The notes beneath the pieces were generated by a model that did not search any database, was not told the origin of the DNA, and saw only the letters and a program-made list of their open reading frames with translations. This document shows, piece by piece, positions 37,031 through 49,438 of a DNA stretch of 64,000 bases. Source of the stretch: Morella rubra (lineage: Eukaryota > Streptophyta > Magnoliopsida > Fagales > Myricaceae); the NCBI GenBank assembly GCA_003952965.2, contig CM025851.1, positions 20,106,874 through 20,170,873 of the forward strand. Reading direction: 5' to 3'. The position numbers and the translations under genes are program-made. How positions within the stretch are numbered: position 1 is the stretch's first letter; each line of letters begins with the position of its first letter.

Positions 37031-38663
37031 ACTGACACTATCACACGTTCAAGCTTCAGCCTTCAGCCGCTGCCCGTGCCCCGTTGCCCACCGCCGTCCG
37101 CCGCTGCGCCGCACCAGGCCACCAGCCACCAGTTTCTCCCGCGCCAGCTGAGCCACGACCACCAGCTACTGAACATGTTGCTCGTGCTCCAGCTCCATGC
37201 CTTTACAGTTCGACCCCCTTGGATTTTCATCCTGGCTCCGCCACTGGGTGAGCTCCTTTCTCCGTCAAGGTTGCTGCTTTAAGATTCATTCTGGTTTTGA
37301 GGTGCGGGTTTGGAGTGATCCTTGGCTCCCGCATGCTGACTGCTTTATTCCTAAGCCAAGATGTTTGAATACCCGCATGCTCGAAGATACTCGAGTGAAT
37401 GATTTTTTCCTCCCTGGTACTCGTGTTTGGGATGAAATGAAGGTTCATCAAACCTTTGCTGAAGGTGATGCAGATTGTATTATGGGCCTCTACATTTCTA
37501 ATGATTATGGTCCTGATCGCCTCTTGTGGACCCTGGACCCCAAAGGCACTTTTTCTACTAGATCTGCCTACCATCTTGTTGGTGCTTCGGAAGCTTCATC
37601 TCCTTTGTTGGTTCCCCCTAATTTTCGGAAACACATCTGTAACCTTCATTTGCAGGACAGATTAAAGTTGTTGATTTGGAAGGTGGCTTGGGATATTTTG
37701 CCTTGTAGATCAAACCTCAATCGTACTCTTGATTTGGGTGTTTCTAATGCTTCTTGTGTTTTTTGTGAACTGGAGGAAGAATCACTTGTTCATTTATTTT
37801 TCTATTGCCCACAAGCTGTGTTGTCTTGGCGGGAGTCTCCTTGGGGTCTTCAAACCAACCGGATTGTTGATTGGAGCATTCGGGAGTGGGTTGCCGCTTT
37901 GTTGGATCCGACTGCTTCTCTTTCCCTCCCTGCTGATCAAGCTGAGCTTCTTATTCGGTATGGTGCTATATTAATGGATGTTATTTGGTGTTCTCGTAAT
38001 CAAGTGGTGCATAATGGCAAAAGGGACGATGTTGGCACTGTTATTAGGAGAATTCACCGACTGTATGTGAAGCATTCTAAAGCGTGGATTGTTGCTGCCC
38101 CTGTTGAGATTATTGCTTGGCAGCCCCCTCGTGGAAGCGGATGGAAAATCAATTTCGATGTTGCCATTCGTCCTGATTGTTCCTTTTCTTGCTGCGGTTT
38201 GCAGAAATTCTAGTGGTGCTATACTCTTTGTTTGGACAAGGAGATCTCCTCCCGGTACTCCTCTTGTGGAAGAGGCCAGAGCAGCTCTTTTTGCTGTTCA
38301 TGAGGCTTGTTTGCTTGGTTTTCCTCTGGTGGAATTTGAAGGTGATAACCTTCAAGTTTGCAACGCTCTTAGTCAGCCATCGTTTATCCCAGATTGGTCC
38401 ATTGCCCTCTTCATTCGAGACATTTAAGTTCTTCTTGATTCCTACCCCTGTTGGAAAGTTTCGTATGTAAATCGTGGGGCTAACATGTTAGCCCATAATA
38501 TTGCCGAGTGGGCTGTTTTAGAAAATTTGGAGGAGAATATCCCTAAGCATTGTATTCCTCGTGTCATTTTGAACTCTGATGATCTATTGATCCCCCAACC
38601 CCCTTTTGACTTTGTTCTTTTGGGTGGTTGAATGAATTTTTGCTTCGAAAAAAAAAAAAAAGA

Positions 38664-39520
38664 GTCACAATACAGTTGTTACCCATTTAGCCACCTTGTA
38701 AGCCAATTTGTTGGGAACCCAGGATAAAGACCAATGCGGGTGAGAAAGGAGCACTGCTCTAACATGTAAGATTAGTTCATCTAATTGCCCCTCAAGAGTG
38801 AAATCCTGTTGATTAATGGCATTACAGGCGAACAGAGCATCACCTTCCAAAATAATTTTGTCCCAAGTAGAATTTCAAGCCATTTGGTAAGCAAGATCCG
38901 CGGCATGAATTCCCCCCCCCCAAAAGCTAGTCAAAGATGGTAGCAACTGAGTCCACACTTGCAAAACATTACCTTCTGAGTTTTTTCCTACGGCAGCCGC
39001 AACAATACCGAAGGGACGGCAAGCCGCATCAAAATTAATTTTCAGACTCTAATGTAGGAGGAGTCCATATAACTTGGTCTTCTGGCTCCCTTGTAAGCCA
39101 TGTCATTGTGTGCTCACTAAAATGACGATGAGTGGTTTGCACCATCTCATTGGGATTAACATGCTGGTCTTGATGAACAGACTTGTTCCTATACCACCAG
39201 ATAGTATCCATCAAGATGGCAGCGCATAGCAAAAAGTCCCTTTCCATATCAAATCCCAAGTCCTTGTGAGAGGCATAACATCAAATTCCAGCTAGCAATG
39301 AGAGTATAGCTTAAACTTTCCACATTTAAGGGACAAGGTAAAGAACCCAAAGCCTTGTTCAAGTCAATCCAGTCAGGGTTCTTCAACAATAACCACCCTA
39401 ATTTCGAAACTAAAGCCTTGTTCAAGTCATGACACCTCCTTAATGGCAGACCACCCACATGCTTAGGTCTGCAAATGCTATCCCACACAATGTGGGTAAA
39501 GTGATGGCTATGATCATTAG
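38664..39520 (-). mobile_element. LINE-4: minus-strand LINE stub with internal deletion
   Basis: Read right to left: WDSICRPKHVGGLPLRRCHD (about 39430-39488), DLNKALVSKLGWLLLKNPDW, then a jump to ILMDTIWWYRNKSVHQDQ (about 39165-39220) and the RNase H end MEGDALFACNAINQQDF to WVPNKLAYKVAKW, stopping at the LINE-2 poly-A. The piece between the reverse transcriptase thumb and the RNase H linker is missing. Stops and frameshifts present. LINE-2 abuts its 3' end tail to tail. Confidence 0.78.
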
Positions 39521-39657
39521 TAAATCCTCAGAAAAAAAATTTCCAAGATAAGCATCAATGTTAGTGCATCAATTTTTTGGAAAGAGAAAGGTGGACAGCA
39601 TAAGTGGGTAGTGCATACGCCACCGATTTTGACGAGGGTATGTCTACCAGCCACTAT

Positions 39658-39874
39658 TTAGGGGGTGTTTGGGCAGTAAAAATTTTGGGAGTACGAAATT
39701 TTGGAAGTTTTAGAATTTGTGAAAAAGCAAAGATATTTTATAGGATTTGATGAAAAAAGTGAAGAGAGATCATATTTAAATAAATAATAAATTGATAAAG
39801 AGAGAGATTATTTTATAATTTTTTAATAAGTGTAGAAATTTTGGTGAAAATTTCCACCCCCAAACACCACCTTA
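39658..39874. mobile_element. Tourist-like MITE (PIF/Harbinger type), 211 bp
   Basis: The element 39661-39871 begins GGGGGTGTTTGG and ends CCAAACACCACC, an inverted pair, and is flanked by TTA on each side (39658-39660, 39872-39874), the 3-bp target of PIF/Harbinger elements. AT-rich and non-coding. Confidence 0.85.
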
Positions 39875-40819
39875 ATGTACTAAATACCACGCAGGTAAAA
39901 TAAGAGCCCTTTTTGAAAAGGATATATGCAAAGGCAACCCTAGATATTGCTCTTTTTGTAGGTAAACGGAGCGAGGAACATCCTTTGCAATTGTCGCATA
40001 GAAATGAAGTACATCTTTTCCTCGAATCTGTTCAAAGTTTTGATACCAACTCCATCCCTCCTGGATAAATCCAGAAGATACAAACTAAACACTACAGTCA
40101 GCAAAGCACAGTTTAACCTAGAAGTTTCAAAGAACAAGTTTTTAGGAGATCCTAACCAACATTATACTCAAAAAGAGAGCAAAGGAAAAAGCTCGAATTC
40201 GTAGATGTATCTGCACGTCACAGCACAACGAGCACCCGAGAAAACCACCATGAACTACTCAAGCAGACTTAACAGGCTATGCGAGCAACCTCTATCGGAT
40301 ATACGATCCCTGAATCATTGCAGCAAACCATTTCAATGTCATCATAACCTCGACGTCTTCGTGCTTATATTCATGCTGTACCAGAACAATGTAAGAACTA
40401 GACGCCAATGCCACGCAGAATACACACAGCACAAATCAGAAAATACAATTTAACTTATTTTTAGCTCTAAAACTAGTCTTAATGTAACCTACGTTCAAAA
40501 TAATTTTTATCATCGAGTGTATGAGCAATGACAACAAAAAAGTAAAAAGAAGCAAAAAGTAAACAAAGGAAAACACTTATCAAAGACCAACAAGTATCTT
40601 CCCGCGGGCTGCTTAATCATAACTGCCACACTCACCGCCTTTTGCTTCCTTATAAAGTACTCGGTCAATTTGAGTCACAGTGATACATGAGTAAAACCTC
40701 ACGGTGCACCAAACAGATTCCATGACTCCCAACACGGAAGGCGGGTAAGTAAATTACTATATGCACATTGAATCTGATTTTACAGCACTTAGCAATGTGT
40801 CACAACAACTTCTGGCGTG
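39875..40819. other. 3' flank of FTSH4, no other gene seen
   Basis: Downstream side of the FTSH4 gene, which should include its 3' UTR near 40600-40819. Short open frames on both strands have no family resemblance. Confidence 0.4.
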
Positions 40820-41657
40820 CTATGATCCCACAGGAGCAACGCCCTTGGCCTTCGCTGCAGCAGTTGCAGTTGCGGCGGCGGCGGCTGCAGCTGCAGCTGC
40901 AGCAGCAGATGCAGCTGGATTGGGTGTCGAGGGTGGCACTGGGTTGGACTGTGAGGTGCTCTGGGCTGTAACTTTTCTCTGCTGCTGCTGCAGTTGCTGC
41001 TGAGAGTCAACTTGGGCAAGCAAAGTCGTAATCTGACTTCCTGTAAGTGTTTCATGCTCAAGCAATGCATTAGCAAGTGCATGAAGCTCCTTACTATGGG
41101 TGGTAAGAATGGTTTTTGCATTATTATAAGCCCTTTCCAAGAAGTTTCTCACTTCTTTCTCAATAAGGAGCCTAGTTTCTGTGCTCATGCTCTTCCCATT
41201 GTCATCATAATTGTGACAAACAAGCCCAACTTCTTTGCTCATACCATACTTCGTAACCATCGCTCTTGCAAGAGAAGTTGCTTGTTGTAGGTCAGAAGAA
41301 GCACCAGAAGTAACTTCACTTTCTCCAAAGATGAGCTCTTCTGCAACCCGCCCTCCCATGCAAACATCAAGACGGGCGAGCATCTGCTTGCGAGAGATAC
41401 TCGTCTCATCCTTGTCAGGTAATTGGGCAACCATGCCAAGAGACATCCCACGGGGAACTATTGTTGCCTTGTGAACTGCAAGAGCCCCATCAGTATGGAT
41501 TGCCACAAGAGCATGGCCACCCTCATGGAAAGCTGTCAACCTTCTTGATTCATCAGATATAACAGCAGATTTACGTTCACTTCCCATCATAATCTTGTCC
41601 TTTGCATACTCTAGATCATCCATACTCACTGCTTTAGCACCGTCCATTGCAGCCTTT

Positions 41658-41701
<44 letters not shown>

Positions 41702-42653
41702 ACCGGGAGTTCCTCTAGCAATAATCATCAAATCAACATCATCTGCCTTCAAAACCTGCAAAAAGGTAATGTAGAAAATTTAAAGAGACTTGAATTACTA
41801 CTATTTTGGATATTTTGCTTCAAAGGAGAATCAGGAATCAGATGCTTCCGTATTCGCATCAGACAAGAATTAAGGTTATCATTTTGTATCATATATCAGA
41901 TAAGACAGTATTACTATCGCTATTCATTCTTTCTTTTTCTGACCAATATAATGGTACTATCAATTCTGGCTCCTCTACAGGGATTTATGAATCCCATCCT
42001 CTTGTGCAACCGATGACTCAAAATAATAAACTTGCCAGCAGCTTTTTACCTGCCACTTCACTCTTTCTTGACTAATACGTAGATATAAGAGGTTTAGACA
42101 TTAGCATGAACTAATATAGGTCTCAAAAATTGGTTTCAGGACCCACGCCAATGTGACTATGCCGACAGTCGACAAAAAATACTTGTGGTGGAGCAAAAAC
42201 CCTTGAACCGATGCAGTTTTAATAGCCATTTCAAAACCGTCTGCAGAAGGAGCAGGTAACTTGTGTCAGGGTAAACCATGCCCATAATGTTAACGTGCGA
42301 ATCGAATCCAAGCCCAATCCAATGTCTCATCAGAAAGAATATGGCTTGAAAGGATCTATAATACTTACTATGACGCAAAATATTTACTAAGAATTATGTA
42401 CAAAGCAGATACAATATCATGTGCAAGTGTATGTGTATGAACACTATTATCAATTTCACATCCAGCCCAAAGTTTAAAGAGGATCGAACAGGGTCACGAT
42501 AAATGTTTTACCAAAACAGGACAGTTTGCCAATGCCAACCCCAGCTTAGTCTTTCTAAAGAATGTACCTTAAATTCCTACAAGAATGAAGAGGAATACCT
42601 TTGACATGTGGGATTCCATAATCTGCCTTCGTCCTTCAACATCTGGATTAGGA

Positions 42654-42690
<37 letters not shown>

Positions 42691-45600
42691 ATGCCTTATC
42701 TAATGATTCTGGAAAATTAGTAGCAGCAATCACAATAATTCCTTCATTTTGTTTGAAGCCGTCTAGTTCAACAAGCAACTGATTCAAAGTCATTTTCATG
42801 TACTGCTGATCCTTTGGGTTACGGCTTCCTCCTATGGCATCTATCTCATCAATAAATATTATACAAGGTGACCGCTTCTTTGCAGCAGAAAAAAGATCTC
42901 TCACCCTCCGAGCTCCAACACCAACAAACATCTCTTCAAACTCACTGCCACTGCATGAGAAGAAAGGTACCCCAGCTTCTCCAGCAATAGCTCTAGCTAA
43001 CATCGTCTTTCCAGTACCAGGTGGGCCAACAAGCAGAACACCTTTTGGGAGCTTGCCACCTAAACGAGTGAAGCGCTGCCGCAAGAGAAAGTCATTCAAA
43101 ACCCAAGAACAGGGAGAAAAAGTAAATATGTTGCAAACAGAAAAAACAATCAAGAGATTCCCAACTCAATGAAAATGCTATGTTTGTCGTAATGAAATAA
43201 GAACAGTAACCTTCGGGTGGAAAAAATTAGGTTGCAAAGGTGATTCAGGAAAAGTGATACCCAGTAAGTGACAGAGGCAGGTGGTTTGAATAAAATGGTA
43301 AAGGAAGAAACAAGCTCTTTTTGACATACTAACAAATATTGACCGTATGTGCAAAGAAGCAAGATGTATATCACATGGCTCCAGACACCAACAATATCCA
43401 AGAAGTGTGCCTCTACTCAATAAACCTCATAAAACCAGGCAATTAGAGCCAAAGCTGAAATACCGGCTGAGTAACATCTTACAGAAGTAGATGAAAATGT
43501 GAATATCTTATAGAAAATACTAATGCATTATGTTTGTCTCTATGGCAAACTCAAGGGCATATAACACACAATTTGCATGTCCAAATGTATTTCCTACACA
43601 TGGGTGTGTAATGTTAGCCAACATGAATGCACACATTCTGAATAATCAATATACATGTTGTAGAAAACTGAACTCGACCTTAGGGTCTCGGAGATAGTGA
43701 ACAATTTCTTCAAGCTCTGCCTTTGCCTCATCAACACCTTTTACATCACTGAATTTTGTGTTGGATTCCATGCTAGGTTGCACTTCCTCATGTAGACCAA
43801 GCCCTGAAAAGTGGAAACAAGCAAAAGAAAAAGCTTTTCAATGAGTTCTCAACATAGAAGAACATACGGTGCACCAAGACATAATATACCTTTACTGATT
43901 CCTCTATCCTCAATGAGCGCTCCTGCACCGGATATCAAGAGAAAGGCAAGTGCAATTGTACGGATTGTACGCCACAACTGCTCTTTGAAATGCCCTCCCT
44001 CAGTAGCAACCATATGAATAGGAGCACTCGCAGTTCCAAGAATACCATCTTTGGTAGCTTTTCCCGCATTCCTAAAAGCTGAAAGACCACCAATACTTTC
44101 TTCCTCCCCAGCTTTTTTTGCGATACCTACAAATTTCAATTATGTATGGCTCATCAGCTCAAAAACATAAGATTGAAAAAAGAGAGTGACAATGTCAAGT
44201 GAACAGAACTCTATAGATTTGATTACGGTATAGGACATCTCAAGTTAGAAACTAAGTTTGTATTAGAGAGATTGGAGACATCAAGTCAGAAACCAAGTTA
44301 TATATTAGAAAGCAACGCATGGTCAAGCACCACACATATAAGTCCAAAGAGCACCATGCACCCCATGTGCTTTCAAGATGAGATAGGAGTTTTCGAGATG
44401 CTGTCTTCATTTCTGCCACATTCAGTAGGTATTAGCAATCACTCCTATAATTCTATAATGTTTCTAAATTGTTATTTTTTCCCAAATTGACGAGTAGTAT
44501 TGTTTCAGAAGTAAACATTCAGATTAACAGAAAGAAGGGGGAAGAATAATCATTAAGTAACTTTGATGACACATTATCAAAAATTAACAAAAGAAAAGAA
44601 AAATCATAAAACTAACAGAAATTCGGAAACTACAAAAACTATGAATGAATAGGTTCTGTATGCAAAACAACATTTAAAAAGAATATAGCACAGAAGCAAT
44701 TATAAGCAATGAAGCTAATTTATTCCTATGCCTACCTCTCTGCAATGTCTTGAGCAATTCACTTTCATCCAACCTGTCAACCTTGACTAATGCCTTAACA
44801 TATTCCGAAAGTGCTGAAGGGTTAGAATGCAAGGATGGTTGACTTTCAAATAGTCTTATTACTGCTTCAGGATCATTTCGATGGTAAAGTTCTTTAAGAT
44901 GGGCAACTTCGCTAGCTTCATCTGCATCACGTACTCTGCGAGCCAGACTGCCAACATAGCTAGACTGAAACCTCTCTTGAGCACTTAAAAACCTATTCCC
45001 TGCATGTAGATGAAAGGATCAGAAGATTGCATCAACTACTCAAAAGATCACAGCATAAAACAGGCTTGACTCCTAGCAAAGAATAACCCTACTCTAATTT
45101 CAGTCTATACCATTGTGAGATGTAGAAAAATATTATCCTCTATAAATTTCAACAAACACAGTTTTAACAACTGTCCTACGTTATCGTTTTCCCATTGGAA
45201 AATCCAATATTCTTTTTCATTTCAAATACAGCACATTACATGCTTTCCACTTAAGAAGTTGGATTTTCATATCAGGACCACTAATAAGGGCGGATAAGTC
45301 CTAATGAAAAAAATAAAATAAAGAACTATTATGATTGTAACCTCATAGGAACATAGTTGAGTATAGCAAAGATACTCTGCATAAGCAAAAACAGATCTGA
45401 AAAAGAAAGAAAAAAAAAGACAGTTTGATAGCATTAGCCATACGAACCTCCACCGCCTCCAAACTTCGTGACAGGGAAAGCAGTTCTAAGAAACAAGTTC
45501 TTACATGGCCCCAGCTCAGATTGATGCCTTGAAACCTGTTAGAAAAAAAAAATGAAGTTTAAAGGACCAAGCAAGATCAATTAGTTGTGAGACATTTCTT

Positions 45601-46812
45601 CTGAAACCGTGTCAATAAACTCTTGCAAGGTGACCAACAAAAGAATTTCTCTTCTTTTAGCAAATAGTGCATAATAATATAATGCGTTTCGTTGAGAAAT
45701 TCAGAATTTTTAATTGTTGTTTACATAATTGCTACAGTTTCTATAGTAAAAAAATGAATGAACGCATTGATGAATAAGAAATATAGCTGTGTCATAATGT
45801 CTAGATTGTGCAAGCAATTAGTCAATATAAAAAAGAATAATCTAAGTATATAACCAGCAAGGCAAAACTGTTACTTTACTTAAGCGAACTTATACCAACT
45901 GCCGCAACCAAAAGTACAGCAACACACCACCTTTGCACGCATATAGACATTTGTATGTGCGTCAAACTATCTACACCAGACAAATCAACTACGGCAGTCC
46001 ACTGCATGCTAAATGCTGGGAAAGGTTACAACAGTGGCACTGCATAGGAGACATGAAAGGTAACATGTACAAAAACGGAGAAGGAAAAAAAAGAGAGAGA
46101 GAGAGAAAAGAAAGCACCAATTTTGCTTCTCAGATTATATGTTCAGCAAACAATTTCCTTCACGATTCTGAGAGAAAAAATAAAAAGGAAAAAGAAAAAC
46201 ACAGCTCTAGTGACGGTACAAGGCAGAAGGTTCCAAAACTGCTCTTTGTAAAAAAATGAGCAAGCAGAAAGTGATTTTAATAAAAAGATGCAAACTCCCC
46301 TCCCTCCCCCAACCCACCATAAAAACCTATATGTGCACAATCTGAGGTTTGAGGTAACTTTCGGACCGATTTCAATGAAACGAAGAAAAGTAAAAAAAAA
46401 AATTGCCATCGTCAATTAAAAAAGTTTGGGATGTTAAACAGCTGGAGATTATAAATTTCCAACGTCTTCCGAGCATTTAAACAGAAGGTGGAGCTCCTGA
46501 TAAATACAACAGGACTCCATTCGATTCTTGGTCAAATGAAACAGACTCAGGACCCAATCACTGTAACAATATATATTCAGCACTAGGGGAATCAGGGACG
46601 CAAAAGATCTACCAAATCATGAACTAATGCCATGGGACTCGTTTGACGACCCAAAACCCATGAAATTAGGGTTTCCAAGGTTTCACCAGAAGAGAAACCG
46701 AATTGTATTACTGATATCCCCTCAAAAGAATAAGACTATATAACAAAAAAGAAGATTACAGAGTCGGCGCGAAGATTCAAGAAACCTGAGTGATGAGACG
46801 CCTCCAAGCCAT
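40820..46812 (-). CDS. FTSH4: ATP-dependent zinc metalloprotease FTSH4-type, mitochondrial i-AAA
   Basis: Seven exons in transcript order: 46812-46786, 45535-45448, 44999-44736, 44126-43890, 43803-43679, 43075-42599, 41755-40820, all GT-AG, joining to 717 residues, the length of Arabidopsis FTSH4. As an i-AAA protease it should sit in the inner mitochondrial membrane facing the intermembrane space and degrade damaged membrane proteins as a hexamer. The N-terminus [16 protein letters not shown] fits a mitochondrial presequence. One membrane segment lies in [19 protein letters not shown]. Walker A GPPGTGKT is at 264-271, Walker [11 protein letters not shown] and the PGRFDRH arginine-finger region follow, and the zinc motif HEGGH is at 483-487. 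The tail has Gln- and Ala-rich runs. Exon 1 codes for only nine residues; it was chosen by splice phase and family agreement. No breaks. Confidence 0.96.
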
Positions 46813-49438
46813 CACTTGTTCACAGACCAACAAGGTCCAATCTTGCCTCTCCGGAACCTCTTCTCCGAAATGCTTTTTTGTGCTCTCTTTCTCTCTTTAA
46901 AGGTTTATGTATTCGCTGTGTTACTCTCCGTTTGGCTAGGAAGTGAGAGAGGGAGAACGAGAGAGAGAGAGAGAGGCAGGAGGAATAATCGAAGGATGTG
47001 TAATGCCGATGGGTTCTAAGTTGCGCACGCAGCACTTCAAAGTCCTGGCTGAAAATGTAATAGCGAAATGTCAATGTTGCCCCTACATCCTGATGGATGT
47101 TTTTGACTTATGTTGGGCAGGTATAAAATATCATCCAATCGGCCAGGGCTCACTATCTACGAACGACCTGGTGCTGCTTGCCTTCCCGACAATTACATAA
47201 AACAATTTTTCTTTTCCTATCTATGTTGGATTTTCCTTTCCTTTGTTTTTTTATTTTGTAAGCAAGTTTCATGGGCGAACCTACACCCATAAAGGAAAAA
47301 AACGAAATAAAACAACTGTACACCCTACTACTTGGAGGCTTAAACATAAGCAATCCCACAAAAAGGCCGTCCGTTTTCAGGGGTTGGATCTTTTTGGTTT
47401 CTTGAGTAAACAGAAAGGAGTGTAAGATATTTGGGAGATCAGGTTATTTGGTTGTATTTTGTGCCCTCGATAAAGAATGATTGTTGGTGAGATCAAAGTA
47501 GTAATAATTTTGGACATCTAGATTGTGAAACATGCCAACAACAACAAAAAAAAAAGACAACAAAATCATGGGCTGTATGAAAAGAAAGTGAATGAAGATT
47601 GCCGATGTGCTGTGCGAATGTTGGACAACAGATCCTATTTTGTTCCTAGAAACGTATGGTGATGTCTTTTTCAGAAACTTTCTTACGAAACACTTTGTCT
47701 TCCAAAAAAACAAAACTCAAAAAAAAAAAAAAACAATTTGAAATTATTTTGAAAATCTCAGGCCTTTTTTGGGAAGTGTCTTGAGGTTAAGAGTAGGTCT
47801 CTTATAGCTTTGTTTCGAGTCTGTGATTCTTGTAATTAGGTGATGTAAAGTCTTAATAATTATTTTCTTTTATTAGTACCATTTAAAAGAAATGTGTCAA
47901 TGACAATGAACCTTATTCTAGGGCTCATGTTATAAAAAGTAACTCTAGATAAATCTCATTTTAAAACTTATGTTATAAAAAATAATTTTAATTTGACAAC
48001 ATTTAAAAATGTAGGATCTCACATGTTGTGTCAATCAGACGGTGAAGTGTAATATAAATTAAAGAAACAAGAAACAATAATGTTTTTTGATTTTTTAATA
48101 TAACATTTGATTTCGAGGCATGCATAGTAGGGGCGATTTAAAGTGAGTTTTAAGTCTTAAAACTCGAGTTCAATCTCAATCCCAAACAAAGCCTAGATCA
48201 TGAGGAGGAAAATTATCTGCCAAATATATTTAAGGGTAGGAGACAATAATACATGTGATTGGAACATTATAGCCAGAAAAGAAAACAAAAAACACAAGAA
48301 GAAAAAGAATTCGGATATTGACAGTGGTGCGAATTTCTAATGTATAATAACCTTTTGTGTCTTCCCAAGCAAATAGCGCTAAGTGGCATGGGCAGGGTTT
48401 ATGAGGCTGAATTCCGTGGAAGGGGAACTTAATTGTTTTTTTTTTTTTTATGCAATTTATAAACATTAAAAGTAATATCAACTTCGGGAGAGAGATACAA
48501 ACATTAATTAAAGAATATGTCTAGATAGATAATTACCTGATAAAGGATAAGGATGAGTAGATACTCGTCACGCTATATTTTGAAAAAAAGATGCCAACCT
48601 AATTTAAAAAATTAGAACATTCTACGAAACTCCAAAACCATTTCGAACACGAGGAATACAAAATAGAATCTCAGGCCTTTGGATAGAAATGACTAGGAGA
48701 AGCATCCAGAAATCTCCACCAGAAATGACGAGAAAAAAGTCCCAAAAATTTTGGAATTTATTAAACAAAATCCGAAAACAATGGAGAGGAAACCCGAAAT
48801 GCCTAAAAAAAAAAAAAAACTTGGACAACCTCGCAGACCTGAATGAATCAATCCCAGAGGGTATTAATAGACTAGTTAAAAGGATAACTAATTAAGATTT
48901 TTTTTTGGTAAGTTCGGCTTCAGCACGGTATTTTTGTGTGTTGTAATTTCAGTAAAAATTTGTACTATTCGTAAATATTAATGTAAATTGAAGTTTTATA
49001 GATTTTTATATAAATATTAATAAAATATTTAAAAAATATTTAGTTTTTATTAAAATTATGTAAAAAAAATAAAAAAAAAAGTTTAATATAATTTTTTAAT
49101 AAAATATTAAAAGTTGATAAAAAAATATTAAAAAAATAAGATTTATTAAATTTTTTTTAAAAAAAAGATATTAAAATTTTTGTGAAAAATTATTAATATT
49201 TATGTAAAAGGTATTGAGATTTTTTAAAATTTTAAATGTAAATTTTATAAATTTTGTTGCATCATAAAATACGTCACATAAATTATGTGAGAATCTTATA
49301 CTGACATTTACTCAAAATAAAAATAGAAACAAAAATTTTGGCCAAAACTGAGAAATGAAGCTCCTTCTCCCTTTCGCCGGGACCAGGTTCGACACGCCCT
49401 CCCTTGCTTCGCGCCATTAGGAGTCCCGTACCGCACCC
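46813..49438. other. shared upstream region of FTSH4 and the right hydrolase
   Basis: The two genes diverge from here, so both promoters should lie within it. 46925-46980 is GA-rich next to the FTSH4 5' UTR. 48890-49270 is an extremely AT-rich block ending about 170 bases before the hydrolase start. No third gene; short frames seen here are low-complexity. Confidence 0.45.
47761..48193. mobile_element. possible MITE between FTSH4 and the right hydrolase
   Basis: The left end GGCCTTTTTTGGGA and the right end (reverse-complemented) GGCTTTGTTTGGGATTGAG form a short inverted repeat of the GGCNTTGTTTGG type frequent in plant MITEs. The body is AT-rich and non-coding. No clear target duplication, hence the modest confidence. 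Confidence 0.35.

Larger units (their letters stand above)
35740..37254 (+). mobile_element. hAT-type element carrying a host-like exon (Pack-type)
   Basis: The element 35748-37246 (1,499 bp) has a perfect 8-bp duplication GGTGAGCT (35740-35747, 37247-37254). The terminal inverted repeats are CAGTGGCGGATCCAAGGGG on the left and CAGTGGCGGAGCC... with ATCCAAGGGGG on the reverse-complemented right. It has no transposase. Instead the interior holds a 101-codon open segment (35884-36186) preceded by a splice-acceptor-like tctacag and followed by UTR-like DNA, with a (CT)n-rich stretch near 36970-37030. Capture of a host gene fragment is the best explanation. Confidence 0.85.
33016..38631 (+). pseudogene. 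LINE-2 ORF2: endonuclease, reverse transcriptase, RNase H
   Basis: Starts MRGLYWNYHGIG at 33016. Endonuclease blocks: CLAETKIVDV, GDFNCLVADW, FTWSNNRDSL and SASDHSPLLL. A stop at 33859 is followed in the same frame from 33919 by the reverse transcriptase: IAIWADIEKAYDCMEWNLI, TRGLRQGDHMAPFLFIIG, then a frameshift and FVDDLLIFTRATI, where the active-site FxDD survives. A hAT element interrupts at 35748. After 37246 come the zinc-binding region (LKLLIWKVAWDILPCRSNL, CVFCELEEESLVHLFFYC) and the RNase H part (GWKINFDVAIR, frameshift near 38190, FEGDNLQVCNAL), ending TGA 38629-38631. Confidence 0.88.
30010..38661 (+). mobile_element. LINE-2: L1-type retrotransposon with two hAT insertions
   Basis: The 5' end is approximate, placed by alignment of the leader (ccgtactccc near 30068) to LINE-1; the 3' end is a poly-A run at 38648-38661. 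Order: leader, ORF1, ORF2 endonuclease, reverse transcriptase, zinc-binding region, RNase H. Removing the elements at 31658-32579 and 35748-37246 and their 8-bp duplications leaves about 6.2 kb. It is much better preserved than LINE-1, with long open stretches, but still inactive. No trustworthy target duplication was found. Confidence 0.88.

Noticed and set aside
36953..37282. 109-codon frame overlapping the right end of the Pack-type hAT
   Set aside because: Built from (CT)n and Pro-rich low-complexity sequence, and crosses the transposon boundary into LINE-2.
30055..38677. ATACAGTT on both sides of LINE-2 as a target duplication
   Set aside because: The right copy is eight bases away from the poly-A end, and eight bases in AT-rich DNA can match by chance.
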